Assembly (NCBI GenBank): GCA_039811865.1 | Contig: JBDHZK010000057.1 | Location: 1-16,782 of the forward strand | DNA length: 16,782 nt | Origin: JBDHZK01 sp039811865 | Lineage (GTDB): Bacteria > Actinomycetota > Actinomycetes > Propionibacteriales > Propionibacteriaceae | Direction: 5' to 3' | Shown here: one piece after another, positions 7,737 to 13,862 of the stretch | Layout: every line of letters begins with the position of its first letter | How positions within the stretch are numbered: the stretch's first letter is position 1 | Translations under genes and position numbers: made by a program | Notes under the pieces: model-generated | The model's database searches: none | Told to the model about the DNA's origin: nothing | The model's input: only the letters and a program-made list of their open reading frames with translations

Positions 7737-8007
7737 TTGGCTCCGGACAGCTCGACTTGTGGACTGGCTCGGAGCCACAGCCTAATGCCGCCGACCAGTC
7801 GCGCAGCCGCGAACGCCGCACGGCTGGCCAGGTGTCCCGGCACCCGCCTCGCCGATGGTCGGCGGCGAGTGTTCGGCCGACGCCGGGCGACGCCGCCGCC
7901 GGTTGTGGCCAATTGGCCGATGAATCGGGCCGCCAACCTGGGCCATGGTTTCACGATCAAGCCCGACGTAGGGTGAAAGGGCTAGCCAAGCAACGATTGG
8001 AGCAGTC

Positions 8008-8610
8008 ATGTCGGAACTGATGGTGGATTTCATCACCTCCCTGGACGGATATGCGGCCGCTGATGGCTGGCCTGGCTGGTGGGGGCTGGAGGGCCCCGAG
8101 TATCTGCGCTGGTTGGACACCCAACCCGAGGGTGCCTACGCGATCTTGATGGGCCGGCGGACCTACGAGCTCATGTCGGGCTTTGCCGCCAGCGGCGCCG
8201 ACGGTTTCGATGCCCTCACCAACGCCCGCAAGCTGGTCTGCTCGTCGAGCATGGCGGAGCCGCCCACCTGGGCCAACACGGAGGTGATCGCGGGCGACGC
8301 GGTCCGGGCCGTGGGGGATCTCAAACGCGTCGGTGGCCCCGGCTTGCGGACGATCGGCAGCCTCAGCCTGTGCCGCTCGCTGCTGGCCGCCGGTTTGGTG
8401 GACCGGTTCCGGGTCGTCGTCTTCCCCGTGATCACGGGAAGGACGGGCCTGGAGCCCGTCTACGCGGGCTACCCCGATGTGGCGCTGGAGTTGATCAACG
8501 CGCGCACCTTCGACGGACGGCTGCAGTTGCTGGACTACCGACCGACAGTGCTGGACGGGCCCCCGAGGCCGAGCCCTCGACGGGCTCAGGGATCGAGGGC
8601 GGTGGGGTGA
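8008..8610 (+). CDS. Dihydrofolate reductase / RibD C-terminal family reductase
   Basis: A 200-residue cytoplasmic protein of the RibD_C (bifunctional deaminase-reductase C-terminal) family, which binds NAD(P)H and in most cases has unknown substrate. Diagnostic stretches are VDFITSLDGY near the N-terminus, LMGRRTYE (47-54), IGSLSLCRSLLAAGLVDRFRVVVFPVITG (116-144) and the final strand region RLQLLDYR. The start is ATG 8008 with GGAG 5 nt upstream. It is alone on the plus strand between two minus-strand glycan operons and ends 4 bp before the next convergent gene, so a role in the glycan pathway is not implied. The last roughly 20 residues (Pro/Arg-rich) are encoded across a palindromic repeat at 8571-8600 and look like read-through of that repeat, not family sequence. 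Confidence 0.88.
   Translation: MSELMVDFITSLDGYAAADGWPGWWGLEGPEYLRWLDTQPEGAYAILMGRRTYELMSGFAASGADGFDALTNARKLVCSSSMAEPPTWANTEVIAGDAVRAVGDLKRVGGPGLRTIGSLSLCRSLLAAGLVDRFRVVVFPVITGRTGLEPVYAGYPDVALELINARTFDGRLQLLDYRPTVLDGPPRPSPRRAQGSRAVG
8571..8600. terminator. Nested alternative hairpins at the convergent gene junction
   Basis: Two mutually exclusive hairpins overlap here. GAGCCC (8571-8576) pairs with GGGCTC (8582-8587), and GCCCTCGA (8573-8580) pairs with TCGAGGGC (8593-8600). They sit inside the last codons of the RibD_C-like gene and 15 bp before the end of the convergent glycosyltransferase, so they probably terminate one or both transcripts. The minus strand reads CCCTGAGCCCGTCGAGGG, resembling a CTGAGCC-GTCGA palindrome I recall as dispersed in many bacterial genomes. 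Confidence 0.5.
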
Positions 8611-8614
8611 CCGG

Positions 8615-9616
8615 TCAGAGGGCGTGCAGGGCGTCTGGCAGGTCCCGCGCCTCGACGGCGGGAGGCAGGTAGCTGTCCAGGAGGCTGCGTTGATGGCGTC
8701 CTAGGCCCGAATCGAGGCGCGCCAACTCCGGCGTCGTCAAGCGGATTGCGGGGATGCCGAAGATGGCCTTGAGGTTGAGCAGTGCGGTGCTGGTCGCACC
8801 CAAGACGGCCCGGGCGCTGGTGACACGCAGGTCGAGTTCGGCCGGTGTGAAGCCCGGCAGCACCTCGAAGCCGGCGAAGCGGGTCTCGTCCTCGGCCGGG
8901 TGCGGACGGACGGCAAAGTCCCACCCGGCCGCGGTGACCTGTTCGGCCACCTGGCCGACGTGCGCTCGAAACTGGGCATCGGTCAGGACGCCCAACTCGA
9001 CCCACGGCTGGGAGAGGAAGACGGCGGTGTTGCTGCGGCCGGGGATGCGATGGCGGCGGAACTCGGCCGCGACGGGTTCGACAACCGTCCAGCGGCCGGA
9101 GCGCTGCCGGTAAAGGCTCCAACGTTCGGACGTGAGCACCTGATTGGCGGTGGCGACCGCAACGGCGCGGACGCTCGTCCAGGGTTCGGAGCCGCCTTCG
9201 CGACGCCAGGCGTCCCGGCGGGTCTGCCAGCTTCCGTAGCTGCCGATTCCCTCATCGGTCACCACGACGCGGATCGGGGTGCTCGGCTGCGCGGCCAACG
9301 TCCGTAGCCACGGTTTGATCCCTGGCGCCCCGGTGGCTAGGTAGATCCGCTGCTCGTGGTCCAGCGCGACCAGGTCGCGCTTGCCAGTGGCGCGAATCCG
9401 CCGCATCCGGTCGTCCCTTGGGAGCAGGCGCTCCAGGTCGGCCGGGGTGACCGGATTCTTCCCTAGAAACCCACCGACGCCCAGGTCGACCAGGGTGATC
9501 GGACCGGTCGTCGTGGCCAGCAACTGGCGCAGCCACGAGGCGGCGTAGACGACGTGCGTCTGGCTGCGCACGCCGGACCAGATCACCCGCACCGGGCGGG
9601 AACCGAGCCGCTCCAC
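8615..9616 (-). CDS. Sialyltransferase-like glycosyltransferase (GT52/polysialyltransferase-type); candidate pseudaminic acid transferase
   Basis: A 333-residue cytoplasmic glycosyltransferase. It carries in order the three short signatures of bacterial sialyltransferases of the GT38/GT52/GT80 type: an acidic-acidic-Gly motif (DEG, 121-123, in VVVTDEGIGSYGS), an HP motif (239-240, in FAVRPHPAED), which binds CMP-sugar in that class, and a Ser/Thr pair (S276-T277, in LGATSTALLNLKAIFGIPAI). Length and order fit a GT-B fold. With a PseI-like nonulosonate synthase about 4 kb away, the likely donor is a CMP-nonulosonate, perhaps CMP-pseudaminic acid; acceptor unknown. The GTG start at 9616 directly abuts the stop of the upstream GT2 gene, so they are coupled. 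The family call depends on these motifs only and needs a profile search. Confidence 0.68.
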   Translation of the reverse strand: MERLGSRPVRVIWSGVRSQTHVVYAASWLRQLLATTTGPITLVDLGVGGFLGKNPVTPADLERLLPRDDRMRRIRATGKRDLVALDHEQRIYLATGAPGIKPWLRTLAAQPSTPIRVVVTDEGIGSYGSWQTRRDAWRREGGSEPWTSVRAVAVATANQVLTSERWSLYRQRSGRWTVVEPVAAEFRRHRIPGRSNTAVFLSQPWVELGVLTDAQFRAHVGQVAEQVTAAGWDFAVRPHPAEDETRFAGFEVLPGFTPAELDLRVTSARAVLGATSTALLNLKAIFGIPAIRLTTPELARLDSGLGRHQRSLLDSYLPPAVEARDLPDALHAL

Positions 9617-10480
9617 TCAAACCACCGGCGGGCGGCCGAGGGCGGTCATCTTGGCGACGGTGTGCCAGGAGATCGGACGGCGCCGGCCCGCGTCGGTCCG
9701 CCAACCCTCGGCGAAGCCGGCGAACCAGACTCGCAGCGCCTTGGGGTCGCGGACCCGCGCGATCGTCGCGGCCGTCCAAACCCCCAGGTAGAGCGGGATC
9801 AGCGGGGCGGGCAGGTTCCGGCGCGCGACCCAGACGCGATTGCGGGCGTTCATCCGGTAGAACACCGCGTGGCGGGCGGCCGTGGTAGCGGGGTGGTGCA
9901 CCACGATCGACGGCTCGTAATGCAGCCGCCAGCCGGCGTCCAACAGCCGCATGGCCAAATCGACGCCCTCGTGTCCGAAGAAGAAGTCGCCGGCCCAGCC
10001 GCCGACCTCTTCGAATGCCGCGCGGCGGACCATGCAAAGGGCCTCCCAGAAGACGGCGACGTCGCCGCCTTTACCGCCGTCGGAAGTTCGGAACCGCGGC
10101 ACCCAGCGACGCGGGGATGGGCGTCCGTCCGGGTCGGTGCCGCGCGGCTGGACGAGCGCCAGTTGCGGGTCGGCGGCCAAGACGTCCGACATGCGCAACA
10201 AAACGTCGGGAGTCGGCAAGAAGGCGTCGTCGTCGTAGAAGAAGATGAACTCGCCGCCGGCGTAGCTGGCGCCCACGTTGCGTCCCTGCGGGCAGCCGAC
10301 GTTGGCCGGCAGATGAACGGTTTTGACCCAGTCGGGGACGCCCTGCGGCTCCCAGCCGTTGCCGACGAGGACGACATCGAGGTCGATCCCGGTCTGGGCG
10401 TGCAGCGTCTCGAGCGCCTTGGACAGCTCGGTCGGCCGGTTGCCCATCGAGAGCAGCACGGCGGTGACGCGGTTCGGCAT
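9617..10480 (-). CDS. Family 2 glycosyltransferase (GT-A, rhamnosyltransferase-like)
   Basis: A 287-residue GT2 enzyme that would transfer a nucleotide-activated sugar to the growing glycan on the inner membrane face. The GT-A fold starts at VTAVLLSMGNRP, followed by DVVLVGNG (35-42), the ANVGCPQGRNVGASYAGGEFIFFYDDDAF core with the metal-binding DDD at 83-85, GGWAGDFFFGHEGVDLAMRLLDAGWRLHYEP (160-190, with the ED-type acceptor/catalytic motif as HEGVD), and VVHHPATT. The C-terminal part has an amphipathic or hydrophobic stretch (PAPLIPLYLGVWTAATIARV) that may attach it to the membrane. I chose ATG 10480 with AGGA 6 nt upstream; an in-frame start at 10567 would add 29 residues that are not family-like. 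Sugar specificity is not readable. Confidence 0.9.
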   Translation of the reverse strand: MPNRVTAVLLSMGNRPTELSKALETLHAQTGIDLDVVLVGNGWEPQGVPDWVKTVHLPANVGCPQGRNVGASYAGGEFIFFYDDDAFLPTPDVLLRMSDVLAADPQLALVQPRGTDPDGRPSPRRWVPRFRTSDGGKGGDVAVFWEALCMVRRAAFEEVGGWAGDFFFGHEGVDLAMRLLDAGWRLHYEPSIVVHHPATTAARHAVFYRMNARNRVWVARRNLPAPLIPLYLGVWTAATIARVRDPKALRVWFAGFAEGWRTDAGRRRPISWHTVAKMTALGRPPVV

Positions 10481-10553
10481 CGGCGGTCCTAGGGTCGGGT
10501 GAGGCAACGTTATCGCGGGCTCGGCGGGGCACGCGTCATCGCCGACCCGCCGC

Positions 10554-11036
10554 TCAGCGCGGCGCAATCCCGAGCGAAATCACCAGACCGAGGCGCCGAA
10601 ACGTGTGCTGGGACTCAATCACGACGTCAGTTGCTCGTCCTGACCCCGAAGACGGGGCCGTTGGGACCGACAGACGTCGTGATTGGCCTGTCTGTGGCCA
10701 CCGGTCGAAGCCGTGGCGCTGAAGCCAAGCCAGGATCGGGACGTCCGCCAGCTTGGCGGCGACCTCGGCTCGCGTCCAGGCGGGCCAGAAGGCACCCGGG
10801 TCACCGACACCGAACCGGCGCGCCAGCGCCGGCGGCACGTCCTGGCCGGCCAGCTCGGCGTCAACGGCGATGCGGGCGCCCAGGTTCGGACGCCAGCAGA
10901 CGCGGCGTCCATCCGCGGCATAGGAGTGGACGCAGCTTCCCGGCCACCCGCACGAGCTGCCCCGGCCAACCGGGCCCGGCGAGATGACCAGAACGTCCGG
11001 AGCGGTCAGCGCCGCCCAATCCGGGGCGTCGCTCAG
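10554..11036 (-). pseudogene. Unrecognised ORF or gene remnant at the end of the ACP-ligase-SDR operon
   Basis: From about 11036 to 10691 this frame has the strong G/C third-position pattern of a real gene, giving SDAPDWAALTAPDVLVISPGP...GAFWPAWTRAEVAAKLADVPILAWLQRHGFDRW. It has no ATG, GTG or TTG at its beginning. A CTG at 11034-11036 overlaps the SDR stop as CTGA, exactly where an ATGA/GTGA coupled start would be expected. After RW (about 10690) codon use collapses (CCA, ACA, CAA, TCA, CGA), and the frame runs through the 70-bp palindrome to a stop at 10554. It is therefore either a 3'-truncated remnant with a mutated start, or a short protein starting at CTG with a non-native tail. I do not recognise the family. 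The visible part has several Cys and Trp and no transmembrane segment. Confidence 0.45.
10616..10685. repeat. 70-bp nested palindromic element (terminator or small dispersed repeat)
   Basis: A perfect 13-bp inverted repeat (CAATCACGACGTC at 10616-10628 against GACGTCGTGATTG at 10673-10685) encloses a second stem (GTCC 10637-10640 with GGAC 10664-10667) and a central 5-bp hairpin CCCCG-AAGA-CGGGG (10644-10657). The minus-strand ACP-ligase-SDR operon runs into it and the GT2 gene starts beyond it, so termination is plausible. The elaborate nested design and sharp-ended 13-bp arms also fit a short mobile or REP-like repeat. No target duplication is visible in the flanks. Confidence 0.65.
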
Positions 11037-11779
11037 ATCGAGCCCCCGCCGTCCACGACGATCACCTGGCCGTTGATGTTGGTGTCGGAGAACAGCAGCA
11101 TGTTGGTGAACGGGACGACGTTTTCGGGCTCGACCAGTAGGCCGGTCGGGGTGCGCCGGGTGATCGTGGAGAGTTGATCGGGGCCGAGCACCGACGACAT
11201 CTCCGAGGCGAAGAAGCCCGGTGCGATGCTGTTGCACAGGATCCGGCCGTGCATCTCGCGAGCCAGCGCGCGCATCGCCGAATCAAGGGCGCCCTTGGTG
11301 GCCGAGTAGGCGACCAGGCCGGCGTACCCGCGCTGGGCGCAGATCGAGGTGACCATGACGATCCGGCCTCGCCCGCCCTTGGCCATGATGTGGCGCAGGA
11401 CGGCGCGGGTCAGGATCAGCGGCGCGGTGAGATTGGTCTCGATGATGGCCGCGATCCGGTCCGGCGAGGTGTGGACGTGCAGCGAGTCTTGGCCGATGGC
11501 CGCGTTGTTGACCAGCGCGTCGATCGGTCCGAGGGCGGCCGACGCGTTCTTGATGAAGGCGGTGACCGCCTTCTGGTCGGTGGCGTCCACGGAATCGATG
11601 AAGACGCGATCCGGATGCTCCTTGGCCAGCTCGGTCAGTTCCGGCGTCACGGTCCGGGCGAAGGTGGCGACCTTGGCACCGGCGTCCAGGATGTCGCGGA
11701 CGATCGCCAGCCCCAGGCCGCGGGAGCCGCCGGAAACGAGGACGCAGGTCGCGGCAGGGATCGGGGTCACGTCAGACAT
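11033..11779 (-). CDS. Short-chain dehydrogenase/reductase (FabG-like)
   Basis: A 248-residue classical SDR, cytoplasmic and probably NADP(H)-dependent. It shows the cofactor motif GGSRGLG (17-23), NNAA (91-94, usually NNAG), catalytic Ser145 in VTSICAQRG, Tyr158 and Lys162 in YSATK, and the PG of SIAPGFF. The C-terminus GQVIVVDGGGSI is the usual end of 3-oxoacyl-ACP reductase-type SDRs. The ATG at 11779 overlaps the ligase stop by 8 nt. The position after an ACP and an acyl ligase suggests it reduces an ACP-bound 3-oxo acyl group, for example to 3-hydroxyacyl, but oxidation of a sugar or another substrate is possible. Some SDRs in glycan loci act on nucleotide sugars. Confidence 0.88.
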   Translation of the reverse strand: MSDVTPIPAATCVLVSGGSRGLGLAIVRDILDAGAKVATFARTVTPELTELAKEHPDRVFIDSVDATDQKAVTAFIKNASAALGPIDALVNNAAIGQDSLHVHTSPDRIAAIIETNLTAPLILTRAVLRHIMAKGGRGRIVMVTSICAQRGYAGLVAYSATKGALDSAMRALAREMHGRILCNSIAPGFFASEMSSVLGPDQLSTITRRTPTGLLVEPENVVPFTNMLLFSDTNINGQVIVVDGGGSI

Positions 11780-12998
11780 CGCTCTTCAGGCTCTCTTTGA
11801 TCGGGATGGAGTCCAGGATTCGCACCCGGCGAGGGACGGCGTAGTCGGCCAGTTGGCCGGCGCAATGACGGACCAGTTCGGCCTCGTCGACCTGCTGTCC
11901 CTCCTGTAGGACGACGTCGGCCACCACCATCGTGCCGACCAGAGGCGCCTTGCGCCCGCGAACGGCCGCCCACGCCACGGCCGGATGGGTCAGCAGCACG
12001 CTGCGCACCTTCGACGCCGAGGCCTTCGAGCCGCCCACGTTGATCTCGTCGCTGGCGATCCGGCCGGTGATCAGGACGCGGTCGTCGTGGAACTCCACCC
12101 GATCGCCGGTGTGCAACACCGCGTCGATGCCCTCGGCGCGGAAGTTCGACGCCAGCACCAACTCTTCGTCGACCACGCTGATCTTGGGGCGATCGGGGCT
12201 TTCGCGATCGAGCCAGGCCTTGGGGAAGCCCGCCGAACCGTCGTGCACCGCGATGGACGCGCCCGCCTCCGAAGAGGCGTAGATCCAGGAGATGCGGGCG
12301 TTGGGAAAGACCTCGGCGAGCTTGTCCAAGATCCCCTGATCGACGGGCTCGCCGCCGAGGGTGATCTGCTCCAGCGGGACCTGCGCCAGCGTCGTCCCGC
12401 TGCGCATCAGCGCCTGACGCCAAAACGTCGGCGTGCCGGAGGCGGCCGTGACGCCCTGCTCGAGAGCCAGGTCGGGCCACTCGTCCAACTGGTCGCTCTC
12501 GACGAACACGACGTTTTGCCCCGGCAGGCGCAGCGACAGCGTGACGACCTGCCACCAGGCGTACGCGCCGGGGGTGTAGGGGCACAGCCAGGTGCGCGGC
12601 GGCTGGTCTCCCCGGACGGTGGTCAGCGAGTCGAGCGTGTGCGCGACCTGCTTGGGCCGACCCGTGCTGCCCGAGGTGAGCAGCCACAGGCGTCCGGGGT
12701 TCGCCTCGCGCTCGACGGTAGGCGGCGCCACCCGCAAAATCTCGGAGCCGCCGGCCTCGACGATCGCCAGCCCGGCCTCGCGCAAGGCGTCCAGCAAGCC
12801 TGCCTCGGCCCGTGAGGCGGCGGCAACCAGCGTCTCGCGGGCGGTGGTCGCGTGCGTCCAGACCGTCCGGACGGCGGCTGCGGAGTCACCGACGAGGACG
12901 GCGGCCGCAGGCGGCAACTCAAAGGGCGTCAACTCGTCCCAGCGGCCGGTGAAGCCGCGGGTGTGGATCCGGTTGGCTGCGCCGGCCGGGCCCCTCAT
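11772..12998 (-). CDS. AMP-forming acyl ligase (ANL superfamily), probable acyl-ACP ligase
   Basis: A 408-residue adenylate-forming enzyme that would activate a carboxylic acid as acyl-AMP and load it onto the neighbouring ACP. It has the P-loop LLTSGSTGRPK (106-116), the A5 motif YASSEAG (240-246), LHTGDRVEF (295-303, with the ribose-binding Asp299), ITGRIASDEINVGG (310-323, hinge region) and a C-terminal Lys in IKESLKSDV, with K406 the likely catalytic lysine. It is about 100 residues shorter than typical acyl-CoA synthetases, mostly at the N-terminus. This is as expected for the compact ligases of glycan and natural-product loci, such as the amino-acid-activating protein Cj1307 next to pse genes in Campylobacter. 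The start overlaps the ACP stop by 4 nt (ATGA). The substrate cannot be read. Confidence 0.86.
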   Translation of the reverse strand: MRGPAGAANRIHTRGFTGRWDELTPFELPPAAAVLVGDSAAAVRTVWTHATTARETLVAAASRAEAGLLDALREAGLAIVEAGGSEILRVAPPTVEREANPGRLWLLTSGSTGRPKQVAHTLDSLTTVRGDQPPRTWLCPYTPGAYAWWQVVTLSLRLPGQNVVFVESDQLDEWPDLALEQGVTAASGTPTFWRQALMRSGTTLAQVPLEQITLGGEPVDQGILDKLAEVFPNARISWIYASSEAGASIAVHDGSAGFPKAWLDRESPDRPKISVVDEELVLASNFRAEGIDAVLHTGDRVEFHDDRVLITGRIASDEINVGGSKASASKVRSVLLTHPAVAWAAVRGRKAPLVGTMVVADVVLQEGQQVDEAELVRHCAGQLADYAVPRRVRILDSIPIKESLKSDV

Positions 12999-13246
12999 GC
13001 CGACTGCAACTCCTCGATGAAGTCGAGGACGTCGCCGACCGTGCGGATTTCGCGGAGCCCGGGCGCGTCGAAGTTCAACTCCTCGCCCACCTCGTCCTCC
13101 ACGCGCAGCGCCAACTCGGAGAAGTCGAGCGAACGAAAGCCGATGGCATCAAGAGAGGCCGCATCGTCTGTCGGCAATGTCTTGCCTTGTGCCGACATGA
13201 CCGCGGCCATCATGGTGCGAACCTCGTCCCGGCTCACTGAGCTCAT
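12995..13246 (-). CDS. Acyl carrier protein (PP-binding)
   Basis: An 83-residue acidic protein with the four-helix carrier fold. The phosphopantetheine attachment site is Ser39 in GFRSLDFSELALRVEDE, where the usual DSL is RSL. It is followed by the typical LNFD and T-VGDVLDFIEE helices. The first helix is SRDEVRTMMAAVMSAQGK. It is first in a tightly overlapping operon with the ligase and SDR, which argues for a dedicated carrier distinct from the fatty-acid AcpP. The ATG at 13246 is preceded by GGCGGA. It needs a phosphopantetheinyl transferase, not seen in the window. The gene diverges from pseH across 112 bp with a shared control region. Confidence 0.9.
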   Translation of the reverse strand: MSSVSRDEVRTMMAAVMSAQGKTLPTDDAASLDAIGFRSLDFSELALRVEDEVGEELNFDAPGLREIRTVGDVLDFIEELQSA

Positions 13247-13280
13247 CTTTCCGCCTTGAAATCGGGGGCCAATGCGTCGA

Positions 13281-13289
13281 GTAGTCTAC
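13281..13289. promoter_or_regulatory. Shared divergent promoter centre between ACP and pseH-like genes
   Basis: GTAG-T-CTAC is a short palindrome that presents a TANNNT-type -10 on both strands: TAGTCT (13282-13287) for the pseH-like gene and TAGACT (13283-13288) for the ACP operon. It lies about 37 bp from the ACP start and 70 bp from the pseH start. No consensus -35 at 16-18 nt is visible: a TTGAAA (13256-13261) is 20 nt away on the plus strand. If real, transcription of the two operons would be mutually exclusive at this site. Confidence 0.3.
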
Positions 13290-13358
13290 CGACGTACGCC
13301 CCTGCGAAGGGCTGTCAGCGCGCCGTCACCAGCCGCCGTCTATTCCCAGGAGAGCCTC

Positions 13359-13862
13359 ATGCTTCGACCTGCCAACGACTCCGACCTGGACGCGATGCTG
13401 CCTTGGCGAAACCACCCCGAGGTGCGTCGCGTTTCGCTCACCCAGCACGAGATCGCACCCGATGAACATGCCACCTGGTGGAAGCGGACGCGCCGCGACC
13501 CGACCCGGCGCGTCCTGATCTATGAGCGCAACGGGGTGGGCTGCGGGGTCGTCACGTTCTTCGACGTGGACACCGACGCCGGCACCGGCTGGTGGGGTTA
13601 CTACCTGGACAATGCCGGCCTCGAGCAGCGAGGCGAGTTGATGCCGGCCTGGATCGCGATTCAGCGAGAGGCGGTCAAGTTCGCGTTCGGCGAACTCGGG
13701 TTGCGCCGCCTAGACGGCGAGACTCTGGCGGACAACGCCTCGGTGGTCGCGTTCAACAATCGGATGGGCTTTGAGGTGGTAGAGACCTACACCCGGCAGA
13801 TCGACGGCGCGGAGAAGGTCGTCGTCCACACCCGCCGGAACGCATCGGAGGCGGGGAAGTGA
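13359..13862 (+). CDS. pseH: PseH-like N-acyltransferase (GNAT), UDP-4-amino-sugar acetyltransferase
   Basis: A 167-residue GNAT enzyme resembling PseH, which N-acetylates the 4-amino group of UDP-4-amino-4,6-dideoxy-N-acetyl-L-altrosamine in pseudaminic acid synthesis. PseH-like marks are RPANDSDLDAMLPWRNHPEVRRVSLTQHEI (3-32), ATWWKR, the acceptor-site region TGWWGYYLDNAGLEQRGELM (76-95) and the GNAT end LADNASVVAFNNRMGFEVVETY (123-144). The ATG at 13359 has AGGAG 6 nt upstream; a frame extension to 13272 lacks a ribosome site. The stop overlaps the next start as GTGA, so pseH and pseI are coupled. The acyl donor in classical PseH is acetyl-CoA; here the adjacent ACP operon makes an acyl-ACP donor conceivable. 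Confidence 0.85.
   Translation: MLRPANDSDLDAMLPWRNHPEVRRVSLTQHEIAPDEHATWWKRTRRDPTRRVLIYERNGVGCGVVTFFDVDTDAGTGWWGYYLDNAGLEQRGELMPAWIAIQREAVKFAFGELGLRRLDGETLADNASVVAFNNRMGFEVVETYTRQIDGAEKVVVHTRRNASEAGK

Noticed and set aside
7730..7960. Minus-strand 76-codon ORF whose TGA overlaps the chosen permease ATG
   Set aside because: The overlap looks like coupling, but the product is Arg-rich with no recognisable family and no clear ribosome site; the 7779-8007 spacer otherwise shows nothing I can support.
10616..10685. Nested palindrome considered as an integron attC site
   Set aside because: I could not find paired core sites (RYYYAAC with GTTRRRY) at the ends, nor an integrase or cassette array nearby.
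10616..10685. Nested palindrome considered as a transposon-derived miniature element
   Set aside because: No target-site duplication is visible in the flanks, so insertion cannot be claimed from this copy alone.
11985..12815. Plus-strand frame of about 276 codons opposite the acyl ligase
   Set aside because: It is antisense to a protein with all ANL motifs; no ribosome site or known family.
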